A stretch of DNA of 9,152 bases from an uncultured Lysobacteraceae bacterium (GCA_946480705.1 CAMLLF010000111.1:1-9152); one strand, 5' to 3'. Shown: positions 1 through 6,635, counted from the stretch's first letter. Numbers and translations: made by a program. The notes: generated from the letters alone by a model not told the origin.

Positions 1-86
1 TGTTCGTCGAGCAGCTCGTGCCGGAGCTGCGCATGATCGATGCGGTCGCCGACTATCTGATCGCCGGAGCGCGCGGTGAACGCTAG
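1..86 (+). CDS. 3' end of an unidentified gene (partial)
   Basis: Only the last 27 codons are present, in the frame starting at base 3 and ending at TAG 84-86. The visible tail reads FVEQLVPELRMIDAVADYLI and then AGARGER. The codons have strong third-position G/C preference, and the stop lies 11 bp inside the next gene, a typical operon junction, so I take this as the real end of an upstream gene. The tail looks helical and soluble, with no membrane segment. It is too short to assign a family. It is probably the first visible member of the operon that continues with the SDH_sah peptidase, MauE and MauD-like genes, so its identity would say much about the function of the whole unit. Confidence 0.6.
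   Translation, partial: FVEQLVPELRMIDAVADYLIAGARGER
66..69 (+). promoter_or_regulatory. Ribosome-binding site deciding the GTG start at 76
   Basis: GGAG lies six bases upstream of the GTG at 76-78, inside the 3' end of the preceding gene. It supports this GTG over a second in-frame GTG at 97 and suggests translation coupled to the upstream gene. Confidence 0.5.
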
Positions 87-954
87 TGCCGGATCGGTGC
101 ACGCGGCGATCCGCGAGCTCGAGGATCACGCGCAGGGCAGGGTGGTCGTGTTCGGCGCGACGAGTCTCGACATCGACCTGCTGCCGGCGCTCTACGAGAC
201 GCTGGGCGGTATCGGGCATGCCGAGCGCCTGGACGTCGTCGTGTTCTGCCGCGGCGGCTCGGTCAACGCGGCGCGGCGCATCGCGCTGCTGTTCCGCGAA
301 TTCGCCGGGCGCCTGCGTTTCATCGTGCCGCACTTCTGCGAGTCGGCCGGCACCATCATGGCCCTGGCCGCGGACGAGATCGTCGCGGGCCCGCTCGCGA
401 TCTTTTCGCCGACCGATCCGCATCTGAGCGCCGACGGCGGCAGCGGCCCGTCGGCGCTGTCGGCGCAGGACGTCCGCCTGTTTCCGCAGATGAGTCGCGA
501 CTGGTTCGGCATCGACGAAAAAACCGCGCAGGAGCGCGCGCTGCCGCAGCTCTGCGAGAGCATCTTCCCGACGACGCTGACCTCGTTCTACCGCTGCACA
601 CGCGAAGTGCAGGTCATCAGCAACGAACTGCTCGCGCTGCATCTGCCCGATCACGCGGCGCAGCGGCGCCAGGCGATCGTCGATGCGCTGCTGTTCGATT
701 TCCACTCGCATACCTTTGCGCTGACGCGCGACGATCTTGCGCGCATCGGCCTGCCGGTGTCGCGCGATCCGGCGATCGAGCGCATCGCCTGGGCGATCGC
801 GCGCGAGGTCCGTGCGCGCATCGGCGCGGAGTCGCGCGGATCGGCCGACGCGGACTGGTACGACGCGATCCTGATCACGCGCGACGAAGGCGTCCGCCGC
901 CGGCGCAGCGTCGACGCGCCGGCCGCGGTCTGGGAAGCGCTGGCCGCGCGTTGA
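76..954 (+). CDS. SDH_sah-family ClpP-like serine peptidase
   Basis: This 292-residue protein resembles the SDH_sah (serine dehydrogenase proteinase) branch of the ClpP/crotonase fold, related to SppA. Visible marks: a beta strand followed by FCRGGSVNAARRIA (57-70), the Gly-Gly substrate-binding turn; then ESAGT at 89-93, where Ser90 is the expected nucleophile; then ADEIVAGPLAIFSPTDPHL (99-117), matching the family's region after the nucleophile. A later HSHTFALTRDD segment (210-220) fits the family's conserved His-containing part. There is no signal peptide or membrane segment, so it should act in the cytoplasm or at the inner membrane face. Family members are proposed to degrade or process proteins, but the substrate is unknown here. 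It overlaps the upstream gene by 11 bp, and its TGA overlaps the ATG of the MauE gene by one base, so it belongs to the MauE/MauD operon. The family call is fairly sure; the role is inferred. Confidence 0.85.
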   Translation: MNASAGSVHAAIRELEDHAQGRVVVFGATSLDIDLLPALYETLGGIGHAERLDVVVFCRGGSVNAARRIALLFREFAGRLRFIVPHFCESAGTIMALAADEIVAGPLAIFSPTDPHLSADGGSGPSALSAQDVRLFPQMSRDWFGIDEKTAQERALPQLCESIFPTTLTSFYRCTREVQVISNELLALHLPDHAAQRRQAIVDALLFDFHSHTFALTRDDLARIGLPVSRDPAIERIAWAIAREVRARIGAESRGSADADWYDAILITRDEGVRRRRSVDAPAAVWEALAAR

Positions 955-1484
955 TGGCGCTCCCGGGCCACATCGCCGAGATCTGCCGCTGGTGGCTGCT
1001 GTGCGCGCTGCTCGTGGCCGCATTCGGCAAGACGTTCGCGTTCGCGCGCTTTCGTGCGGAACTCGCCGCGTCGTTTCCGGAACTGCGCGGCGGCGTCGCC
1101 GCGGTAGCCCCGGCGATCGTCGCGGTCGAATGGCTGCTCGTCGTGCTGATCGCCTGCGGCGGCGACCCGGCTCGCGGCGGCATGGCGGCTGCCGCCGCGC
1201 TGTTCGCGGCGATGACGCTGGTCGTCGCCGTCGCGCTCGTGCAGGACAGAACCGTCGTCTGCCGCTGCTTCGGCGGAGCAGGGCATGCCGTGTCCGGCTA
1301 CGACCTGCTGCGCAATGGCCTGCTGATCGGTGCGGCCGGCTTCGGCGCCTGGATGCCGACGGTGTCGGGTGTCGGCGTGTTCGCGCAGATCGCGCTGGCC
1401 GCGATCGGGTTCATGCTGTTCCAGCTCTCGACGAACCTGCGCGACATCGCGACCGTGCTGCGGATCGAAGCCGGACTGTCATGA
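954..1484 (+). CDS. MauE/DoxX-family membrane protein
   Basis: A 176-residue integral membrane protein with about four hydrophobic segments (around 12-30, 48-70, 76-97 and 120-160). Between the second pair lies VCRCFGG (102-108) with Cys103 and Cys105; a C-x-C-F-G element in this position is typical of MauE-type proteins. MauE acts in the inner membrane with MauD to help form disulfides in the small subunit of methylamine dehydrogenase, and related proteins probably pass electrons to or from thioredoxin-like partners. I chose ATG 954, which overlaps the preceding TGA (TGATG), over TTG 951. There is no good ribosome-binding site, so translation is probably coupled. Its own TGA overlaps the next ATG (ATGA). 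No mauA or mauB homologue is in this window, so methylamine oxidation should not be assumed. Confidence 0.85.
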   Translation: MALPGHIAEICRWWLLCALLVAAFGKTFAFARFRAELAASFPELRGGVAAVAPAIVAVEWLLVVLIACGGDPARGGMAAAAALFAAMTLVVAVALVQDRTVVCRCFGGAGHAVSGYDLLRNGLLIGAAGFGAWMPTVSGVGVFAQIALAAIGFMLFQLSTNLRDIATVLRIEAGLS

Positions 1485-2104
1485 GTCCGGCGTCGATCGA
1501 GCCGAGCCTCATGAGTTTCGTCGTGGCCGTGCTCGCCGTCGTCGTCGCCTTCGTGCTGTTTCTCGTGCTGCGGCTCGCCGCCGTCGTCAGCGCGCAGGCC
1601 TATCTGCGGTCGCCAACCGCGCTGCCGGCGGGCAGCACGTTGCCGGCGTTTTCCGGACGACGTCTGCGCGACGGCGCGCGGCTGTCCGGCGATTTTCTGT
1701 CGGGCCAGGCTGCCGTGCTGGTGTTCCTGTCGCCCGACTGCGAGGACTGCCGGCGGCGCATCGCCGAACTCGCGACGCTGTATGACGCGATCCGCCGCTC
1801 GGGCGTCGGATTCTTCGTCGTCAGCGCGCGCTCGAAGCGGCGCATGCGCGCATTTCTGCAGGACTCGCCGCTGCTCGGTCATGTCCTGCTCGTGAGCGCC
1901 GCGGTTCGGCGCGCGCTCAATCCGCGCAACGCCGCGCCGTTCTATATCTTCGTCGACGACGAGCGGCGCGTGCTCGCGAGCAATTTCATCGGCGATGCGG
2001 ACTGGGCGAGTTTCGTCGCGCAGATCCGCGAATCGGATGCGGAGATCGACGCGGACAGCCCCGGCGCGCGGCAGCCGGCATCGACCGAGGCTTCCGCCGC
2101 TTGA
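1481..2104 (+). CDS. MauD-like membrane-anchored thioredoxin-fold protein
   Basis: A 207-residue protein with one N-terminal hydrophobic helix (about 11-37) followed by a redoxin/TlpA-like domain. Visible marks: VLVFLSPDCEDC, with the active-site pair Cys87 and Cys90 (CEDC); a middle strand GVGFFVVSAR; and APFYIFVDDERR (152-163), where Pro153 is the expected cis-proline facing the active site. This is the layout of MauD, the partner of MauE, which also carries a C-x-x-C motif and works on the periplasmic side. The C-terminal 25 residues are Ala/Ser/Asp-rich and probably disordered. It starts at ATG 1481 with a four-base ATGA overlap with the MauE gene. Charges near the helix do not clearly fix the membrane orientation: the N-terminus has no positive residue and arginines follow the helix. 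It is the last gene of the operon and is followed by a strong hairpin. Confidence 0.85.
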   Translation: MSPASIEPSLMSFVVAVLAVVVAFVLFLVLRLAAVVSAQAYLRSPTALPAGSTLPAFSGRRLRDGARLSGDFLSGQAAVLVFLSPDCEDCRRRIAELATLYDAIRRSGVGFFVVSARSKRRMRAFLQDSPLLGHVLLVSAAVRRALNPRNAAPFYIFVDDERRVLASNFIGDADWASFVAQIRESDAEIDADSPGARQPASTEASAA

Positions 2105-2115
2105 TTCGAAGCGAG

Positions 2116-2140
2116 GCCGGGCGCGCAGCGCGCGCCCGGC
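2116..2140. terminator. Perfect 11-bp GC hairpin between convergent units
   Basis: Bases 2116-2126 are an exact reverse complement of 2130-2140, with a three-base loop. It sits 11 bases after the stop of the MauD-like gene, where leftward-reading DNA also ends. No run of T follows on either strand, so it is a stem-only terminator candidate, possibly bidirectional, or a transcript-end stabiliser. Confidence 0.5.
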
Positions 2141-2195
2141 GGTTCGGTGTCTGGCGCTGCAAGGACGGCTGCTGGCAGCTCGCCGCCGCCGCGCG

Positions 2196-2430
2196 TATCC
2201 GACATATGCGACTGGCCGCGCCGCAGCAGCGGTCCGCGGCGCAGGCCGCTGGAGGCCGACTCGCCGTAGTGCGCGTCGGTCGTCACGAGCAGGTTGCCGT
2301 GAACCGTCGTGCGGATCGCCGCGCCGACCGTCTCGCTGTCGCTCGATCCGTGCAGCGAGGCGCGCTTGACGTCGCGCAGCCGATTGAACGACACGGTGAC
2401 GTCGTAAACGTGTTCCGGCGGATCCAGCCG
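2196..2430 (-). pseudogene. Coding-like stretch without clear start or stop; possible gene remnant
   Basis: On the minus strand, in the frame that includes the complement of 2392-2394 as a GTG codon, about 75 consecutive codons have nearly all G or C in third position and A/T-richer second positions, the signature of real genes here. The translation passes through DVTVSFNRLRDVKRASLHGS and later NLLVTTDAHYGESASSGLRR. The bias fades near 2195. The frame stays open to 1942 without a stop, through the hairpin and into the antisense of the MauD-like gene. Upstream toward the PepSY stop (2481) the bias is also weak. No ribosome-binding site precedes the GTG at 2394. I do not recognise the protein. 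It could be a remnant, a gene with a frameshift near its end, or chance. Otherwise the 2141-2480 gap holds nothing I can support. Confidence 0.3.
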
Positions 2431-2480
2431 CTGCGCTGCCGATCGCCGCGACGGGAATGCAGGAACGCGATACCGATCGA

Positions 2481-3896
2481 TCAGGCCGCAACCGGCCGAC
2501 GGCTGTCCCGTCTCCGGCGGCGTGCGAGCAGCACGACGCCGGCACCCGCGAAACAGGCCGCGCCGAAGGCCATGGCGACCAGCAGCGGATGGTTGAAATT
2601 CCGCCGTTCGCGGTAATCCATGATGTGCAGCATCCAGGCGACGTCGAAGATGCGCCAGACGCGGTTGCGGCGTTCGAGGACGTCGCCGGTGACCGCGGAA
2701 ACGTAGAGCGTCGTGTCGATGTCGTCGGCGACCGGCACGCGCCAGAGCGACCCGGAATGGTTGCGCGTTTCGAGATCCGGTCCGCCGAGCCGCTGCGCGG
2801 CCTGCACCGTGCCGGGTCCGGCGTAGTCGGCCTTCGCGATGGCTCGCGCCAGCGCCGCGTCGACCGGCTGCGGCTGGCCGCTGCGCGCGCCGTAGCGGCG
2901 GTCGCCCGCATCGCTGCGAACGATGTAGACGAGACCGTCGATCGCGGTGCGGAATTCCACCGCGCGCACGCGAGCGCCTTGCGCGGCGATCAGCGATTCC
3001 GGTGCGACGACGGCGGAAAGATCGATCGCCGCGGGCGCCGGCGATCGCCGGTAGTGCTGTCCCTCGACGACCCGCTGATCGAGCAGGCTCATGGTCAGGC
3101 CGCTTGCGATCCAGAGCAGCAGCTGTGCGCCGACGATCCAGGCGAGCAGGCGATGGATCCGGTACGGCCACGGGCGTGGCGGCAGCGCGGCCGGCGCGCG
3201 GCGGCGTGCCGCGACGAGCAGCGCGGCGCCGGAAATCGCGAACACCAGCGCGAGGCCCGCCGCGACGCGCAGCACGACGTTGTTGACGTCCTCGCGCGTG
3301 TCGTAGTCCATGATGTGCAACATCCACAATGCATCGAATGCGCGCCAGCCCGCGAACCGCTTCGCGAGCAGCTCGCCGGTGAACGGCGAGTAGTACAGCG
3401 CCGGCGCCGACACGTGGTCGAAGTCGACGCGCCAGAGCGGAGCAGGGCGCGTCGCGACCTCCTGCGGCGCGGTCTCCAGCCAGGTCACCGCAGAGATCCT
3501 CGCCGTGCCGGCGAAGCGCGCCTGCGCGAGCGCGCGCACGGCGCCGGCATCGAGCGGCGGCAGCGGCGTGCCGGTCGCCGCATCGACGAGCGCGATCGAC
3601 GCGCCGTGGTGGACCTCGTAGACGGGCTTGCCGAACAGCGGTTTCAGCGTGAAGCGCTCGATGGCCGGAAAACGCTGCTGCAGCTGCGCCGGCGTGACGA
3701 GAATGCTGCCGGGTGCCGGGAGCGCGCGGTCGTCGGCGCGCACCCAGTGATCGCCGTGGATCCAGTCGATCGGCGCGGCGGTCATGTAGACGCCGGACAC
3801 GACCCAGAGCACGACCTGCAGCCCGACCGTCCACGCCATCCACGCATGCCAGCGGCGAAGCGTGCGCTGCGAGATCGCCATCGTGGTCGTCGTCAT
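2481..3896 (-). CDS. Internally duplicated PepSY-associated membrane protein (possible heme-containing reductase)
   Basis: A 471-residue inner-membrane protein made of two copies of one unit offset by about 230 residues. Each copy has an entry helix (14-39 and 245-270), a periplasmic PepSY-like part ending in an LWRV strand and a TG turn (154-180 and 384-410), then W-R-x-F-D-x-x-W-M-L-H-I-M-D-Y (184-198 and 414-428) and an exit helix followed by arginines (about 208-233 and 438-463). Histidines recur at matching places: His17/His248 and His194/His424. PepSY_TM proteins such as FpvG take part in reductive release of iron from siderophores, and conserved histidines in helices could bind heme b; both are inferences here. 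I chose ATG 3896 (MTTTTMAIS) over ATG 3881; neither has a strong ribosome-binding site. No siderophore receptor is next to it. The family call is sure; the substrate is unknown. Confidence 0.85.
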   Translation of the reverse strand: MTTTTMAISQRTLRRWHAWMAWTVGLQVVLWVVSGVYMTAAPIDWIHGDHWVRADDRALPAPGSILVTPAQLQQRFPAIERFTLKPLFGKPVYEVHHGASIALVDAATGTPLPPLDAGAVRALAQARFAGTARISAVTWLETAPQEVATRPAPLWRVDFDHVSAPALYYSPFTGELLAKRFAGWRAFDALWMLHIMDYDTREDVNNVVLRVAAGLALVFAISGAALLVAARRRAPAALPPRPWPYRIHRLLAWIVGAQLLLWIASGLTMSLLDQRVVEGQHYRRSPAPAAIDLSAVVAPESLIAAQGARVRAVEFRTAIDGLVYIVRSDAGDRRYGARSGQPQPVDAALARAIAKADYAGPGTVQAAQRLGGPDLETRNHSGSLWRVPVADDIDTTLYVSAVTGDVLERRNRVWRIFDVAWMLHIMDYRERRNFNHPLLVAMAFGAACFAGAGVVLLARRRRRDSRRPVAA

Positions 3897-4082
3897 CTTG
3901 CCGGCTGCCGGTCGCCGATGCGACCGCGATGCTAACGCGTCGCCGGCGGTCAACGGCGCATCCGGCACTGCGCGCGGACCGCCGGCGGCAGCGCCGCCTG
4001 CCGAACCGCGGGACGATCGCTTTTGCAACGACGGGTTCGGCGCGGCTGCAGTGGCCGCCGCCGGCATCAACAGCGGCGTGGT

Positions 4083-4113
4083 CGACGGCGCGACCGGCGC
4101 TGTCGCGCCGTCG
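4083..4113. terminator. Perfect 11-bp hairpin downstream of the 84-residue ORF
   Basis: Bases 4083-4093 are the exact reverse complement of 4103-4113, with a nine-base loop. It lies 67 bases past the stop of the small minus-strand gene and about 190 bases upstream of the PepSY start, so it could end the small gene's transcript. No T-run follows, so intrinsic termination is unproven. The rest of the 283-base gap (3897-4179) shows no gene and no convincing promoter. Confidence 0.35.
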
Positions 4114-4179
4114 CATCACGATGACCGGTTCGGCTTTTCTGCACGCGCCGGTTCAGGGCCGGCTGCGCATGTCCCGAGG

Positions 4180-4434
4180 CTACGGCTGCAGACTGTCGGC
4201 GGGGCGCAGCGCCGGATCGCGCTGGGGCAGGGTGGCCGACTGTGCCGCGACGAGATCGAGCAGCGCCTCGCGCGCCTGCAGGCTCGACGTGCATCGCAGG
4301 ATCGAGGTCGCGCCCAAGGTGTTGATGGCGAGCCAGCCGCCGTCGTCGAGTCCTACGACGTAGCCCAGCTCGCGCGCTTGCCAGATCAGCGACATGCGAT
4401 CGCCTTCCGGCCTCCAGAAATAGTCCGCGTTCAT
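4180..4434 (-). CDS. Small hypothetical protein, 84 residues
   Basis: The protein begins MNADYFWRPEGDRMSLIWQA and ends in a Pro/Ala/Asp-rich tail after LQAREALLDLVAAQ. I do not recognise a family. The middle (LGYVVGLDDGGWLAINTLG) suggests a small beta-rich domain followed by a helix. It has one Cys, no signal peptide and no membrane segment, so it is probably cytoplasmic. The start is ATG 4434, because AGGGGGG (4444-4450) lies nine bases upstream and third-position G/C preference holds from there. A longer open frame back to 4542 has no such support. It stands alone: 132 bases separate it from the broken secreted-protein gene upstream, and a hairpin lies downstream. The gene is likely real; the function is unknown. 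Confidence 0.65.
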   Translation of the reverse strand: MNADYFWRPEGDRMSLIWQARELGYVVGLDDGGWLAINTLGATSILRCTSSLQAREALLDLVAAQSATLPQRDPALRPADSLQP

Positions 4435-4443
4435 TGCTTGATG

Positions 4444-4450
4444 CCCCCCT
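4444..4450 (-). promoter_or_regulatory. Strong ribosome-binding site of the 84-residue ORF
   Basis: On the minus strand the sequence is AGGGGGG, nine bases before ATG 4434. It is the strongest purine-rich site in the neighbourhood and fixes the start of this small gene. Confidence 0.6.
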
Positions 4451-4566
4451 GAAGGCATGCGCGGCCGGCGTGCGTCATGCATGCGGCGGCGGCGCGAGGG
4501 TACGCGATTGCGGTTGTCGTGCCCAGCCGCGCGGCGGTTCATGGATGTGAAGGCCGCCGCCGCGGT

Positions 4567-5024
4567 TCAAGCGTCAGGCACCCGCACGAACGATGCCGTG
4601 TCGCCGACGTCACGCTGCGCGTCGTAGGCGGCGTCGTTGCGGATATACACCTCGCTGCGCCGCAGCGTGCCGGATGCATCGATGCGCATGCGGAACGATG
4701 CGTGCCGTCCGCATCGGTCCGCATCCATTGCAGCCGCGGCGCATTGCCCTGCGGGCAGTAGTGCGTCGCGATCAGCCGGTCGCCGTCGAGCGTGTAGACG
4801 GTCATCGACCGCCGCGTCGGGCTCATGGTCCAGTTCTCGACGACCGTCGTGCCGTTGGCGATCACGGCGTAGTTCACGACGGTGGCGTTGCCTTGTTTCT
4901 CGCTGCGCCAGTCGCCGGCCAGACCCTTGAGCTGCTCGAACGCGACGCGCGCGCCGGATTCGGCGACTACCGGCGACGGTGCTGCGCAGAAGACCAGCGC
5001 GAGCAGGTGTATGGCCTGTTTCAT
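4567..5024 (-). pseudogene. Small secreted protein gene with an apparent single-base frameshift
   Basis: The gene starts at ATG 5024 with GGGAG (5031-5035) six bases upstream. It opens with a signal peptide (MKQAIHLLALVFCAAPSPVVA), then FEQLKGLAGDWRSEKQGNAT, a strand-rich stretch with VYTLDGDRLIATHYCPQGNA, and RLQWMRTDADGTH. Coding character then jumps to another frame near 4694-4703 and continues as FRMRIDASGTLRRSEVYIRN to VRVPDA and a TGA at 4567-4569. The span is 458 bases, one short of a whole number of codons, and adding one base in the CATCG region gives a 152-residue protein. Without correction the first frame runs to a Cys/Arg/Pro-rich tail stopping at 4539. The opening resembles small exported lipocalin-like proteins of unknown function that begin with a Leu-x-Gly-x-Trp-x element. 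Either the gene is truly broken or the read has an error; strong codon bias on both sides argues for a recent event. Confidence 0.7.
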
Positions 5025-5255
5025 GGACGGCTCCCGACGGACCGGCGCAGAGCATAGGCCGCGGCACGCCGGCAGACCGGCGGCCTGCGGCGAGGCGTGT
5101 GCCGGCCACGACGGCCCGAGCGTCGGGCGCGCTCCGCACGCGAATCATGCATGGACGGAAATGTCCCGGTTGCCGTGGCGCGTACGGGTGAACGGGCGCG
5201 CTTCCGGCTACCGGCGGGTTTCGCGCTCAGGCAGGCCGGCGCGCGACCGGCCGAG

Positions 5256-6629
5256 CTACTCGAAGCCGTCGGCAAACACCGTGTCGTCGATGACGCAGGC
5301 CGGGTTCGACTGCGCGAGGCTGTCCATGCGCGCGGTCATTCGCGTCGGCACGCGTTCCGGCGCGATGCCGTAGGGATGGCCGTTGCCGAACGTCAGGCTG
5401 ATGTTGGCCATCTGCGGCGACAGCAGATGGCAATAGCTCATGATCGTGCCGCTGCCCTGGCCGGCCGGGCCCGGCAGCGACGTCGCACCGCCGTAGCAGC
5501 CGGTCTGGCCGGCCTGTCCGGCATAGCAGCGGTCGATCGGCTCGGCGTTGCCGCCGATGCCGCCATAGCAGTGCGTATGCGGCGAATTGAAGTTGTGGCC
5601 GATCTCGTGCGACGTCGCGACGATGTCCCAGATCACCTGCGGATTGCCGGGATTGAAATTGCCGCTGATGTTGCCGGTGAAGCCGTAGTCGCCGCCGGCG
5701 CTGAGATTGCCGGTGCCGAAATTGCAGGTCGGGACATTCGTGGTGAACGGCCCGGAACACAGCGTGCCGACCCAGGCGATGCCGCCGCCGGTCGAGCGGC
5801 CGCTGAGCATGTGCGCGAACGTGCGCGAGACGCCGGTCATGTTCGCGTTCCAGTACGCGCCGAACTCGTAGAGGCTGCAGTTGGACATGGTCTCGTTCCA
5901 GGGATCCGAGGCCGTGGTCCACAACCGCACGAAGACGACTTCGAGGCGCGTGTTCACCTCGGCGACGTATTTGGTCGACGCATAGGCCAGCAGGTCGCCG
6001 ACGTAGCGCGTCGCCGCCGCTGCGTCGTTGAAGCGCTGGTAGAACTGGTAGTCGGTTTCGATGGCCGCGCGGGCGCGATACGGCAGCGCGCCGCGCGCAG
6101 ATGCCGGCGAGGGTGCCGCCACGATCGAACGGCTGTCCTCGATGAGTCCGCGCGCCGGGTCGAGACTGTCCGCCTCGCAGCGAAAGCCGCCGTCCGCGCG
6201 CGATTCGCGCATGTCGATCGCCGTGAGGCGCAAGCCGTCGCGCGCCGATCCGGACAGCGAATACGTGCGTCCGCCGCCGTCGACGATGCCGCGCGCGCTG
6301 CCGTCGTCCTCGACCGCGAGAAACGCCGTCTCGCCGGTCTGCACGACCCGGCCGCTGAAATAGCGCGTGCGCGGACGCGCGATGCGCTCGACCTTGCCGC
6401 GGCCGTCGTCCGCGACGAGCTGCGCCGTGCGCCCGAATACCTCGAAGCGGTTCAGCGCGAGCGTGAGGTCGGCACCGCCGGATTTGACCTGCGTGATGCG
6501 GATCTCGGACGCGCCGCGAGGGCCGCGCGCCAGGAACGTTTTTGCATCGACGGCCTGCGCCGCCGATGCGGACGCCATCGGCAGGCAGGCCAGGAACAGC
6601 GGGAGAAAGCCTGCGGCGTTCCGGATCAC
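5256..6629 (-). CDS. Secreted M12-type (reprolysin-like) zinc metallopeptidase with FADGFE C-terminus
   Basis: A 457-residue exported endopeptidase. Residues 1-26 form a signal peptide ending ASAAQA. Residues 27 to about 180 look like a propeptide with a single cysteine, Cys151. The catalytic domain runs from about 185 to 445. It carries HEIGHNFNSPH (341-351), the extended zinc motif with ligands His341, His345 and His351 and catalytic Glu342, and the Met-turn TIMSYCH with Met397. Eight cysteines (251, 291, 302, 354, 368, 378, 400, 445) could form four disulfides. The protein ends in VIDDTVFADGFE, a tail I recall on many exported Lysobacterales proteins. The start is GTG 6629, supported by GAGGAA at 6636-6641 six bases upstream. 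The gene lies 78 bp after the PaoC-like stop and may be read through from it, but the functions look unrelated. The stop is TAG 5256-5258. Confidence 0.9.
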   Translation of the reverse strand: MIRNAAGFLPLFLACLPMASASAAQAVDAKTFLARGPRGASEIRITQVKSGGADLTLALNRFEVFGRTAQLVADDGRGKVERIARPRTRYFSGRVVQTGETAFLAVEDDGSARGIVDGGGRTYSLSGSARDGLRLTAIDMRESRADGGFRCEADSLDPARGLIEDSRSIVAAPSPASARGALPYRARAAIETDYQFYQRFNDAAAATRYVGDLLAYASTKYVAEVNTRLEVVFVRLWTTASDPWNETMSNCSLYEFGAYWNANMTGVSRTFAHMLSGRSTGGGIAWVGTLCSGPFTTNVPTCNFGTGNLSAGGDYGFTGNISGNFNPGNPQVIWDIVATSHEIGHNFNSPHTHCYGGIGGNAEPIDRCYAGQAGQTGCYGGATSLPGPAGQGSGTIMSYCHLLSPQMANISLTFGNGHPYGIAPERVPTRMTARMDSLAQSNPACVIDDTVFADGFE

Positions 6630-6635
6630 TGAGCG

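Noticed and set aside
76..2104. Calling the operon a methylamine dehydrogenase (mau) cluster
   Set aside because: Only mauE- and mauD-like genes are present. mauA, mauB and mauG are absent from the window, and no gene follows the MauD-like gene on this strand.
2101..2616. Long plus-strand open frame beginning with a Cys/Trp-containing segment after the MauD-like gene, resembling a small peptide gene
   Set aside because: It starts by TTG, has no ribosome-binding site, runs through the hairpin at 2116-2140 and then antisense into the PepSY gene. Its Arg-rich translation and poor third-position bias mark it as a shadow.
1942..4119. Long minus-strand open frame spanning PepSY and the mauD antisense
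   Set aside because: Most of it is a shadow of the PepSY gene, with Arg-rich low-information translation. Only the 2196-2430 part has real coding bias, and that is reported separately.
4533..4558. Imperfect hairpin just after the restored stop of the frameshifted gene
   Set aside because: The stem is two short pieces (5 and 4 bp) with a two-base bulge and no T-run. Such pairings are common by chance at this base composition.
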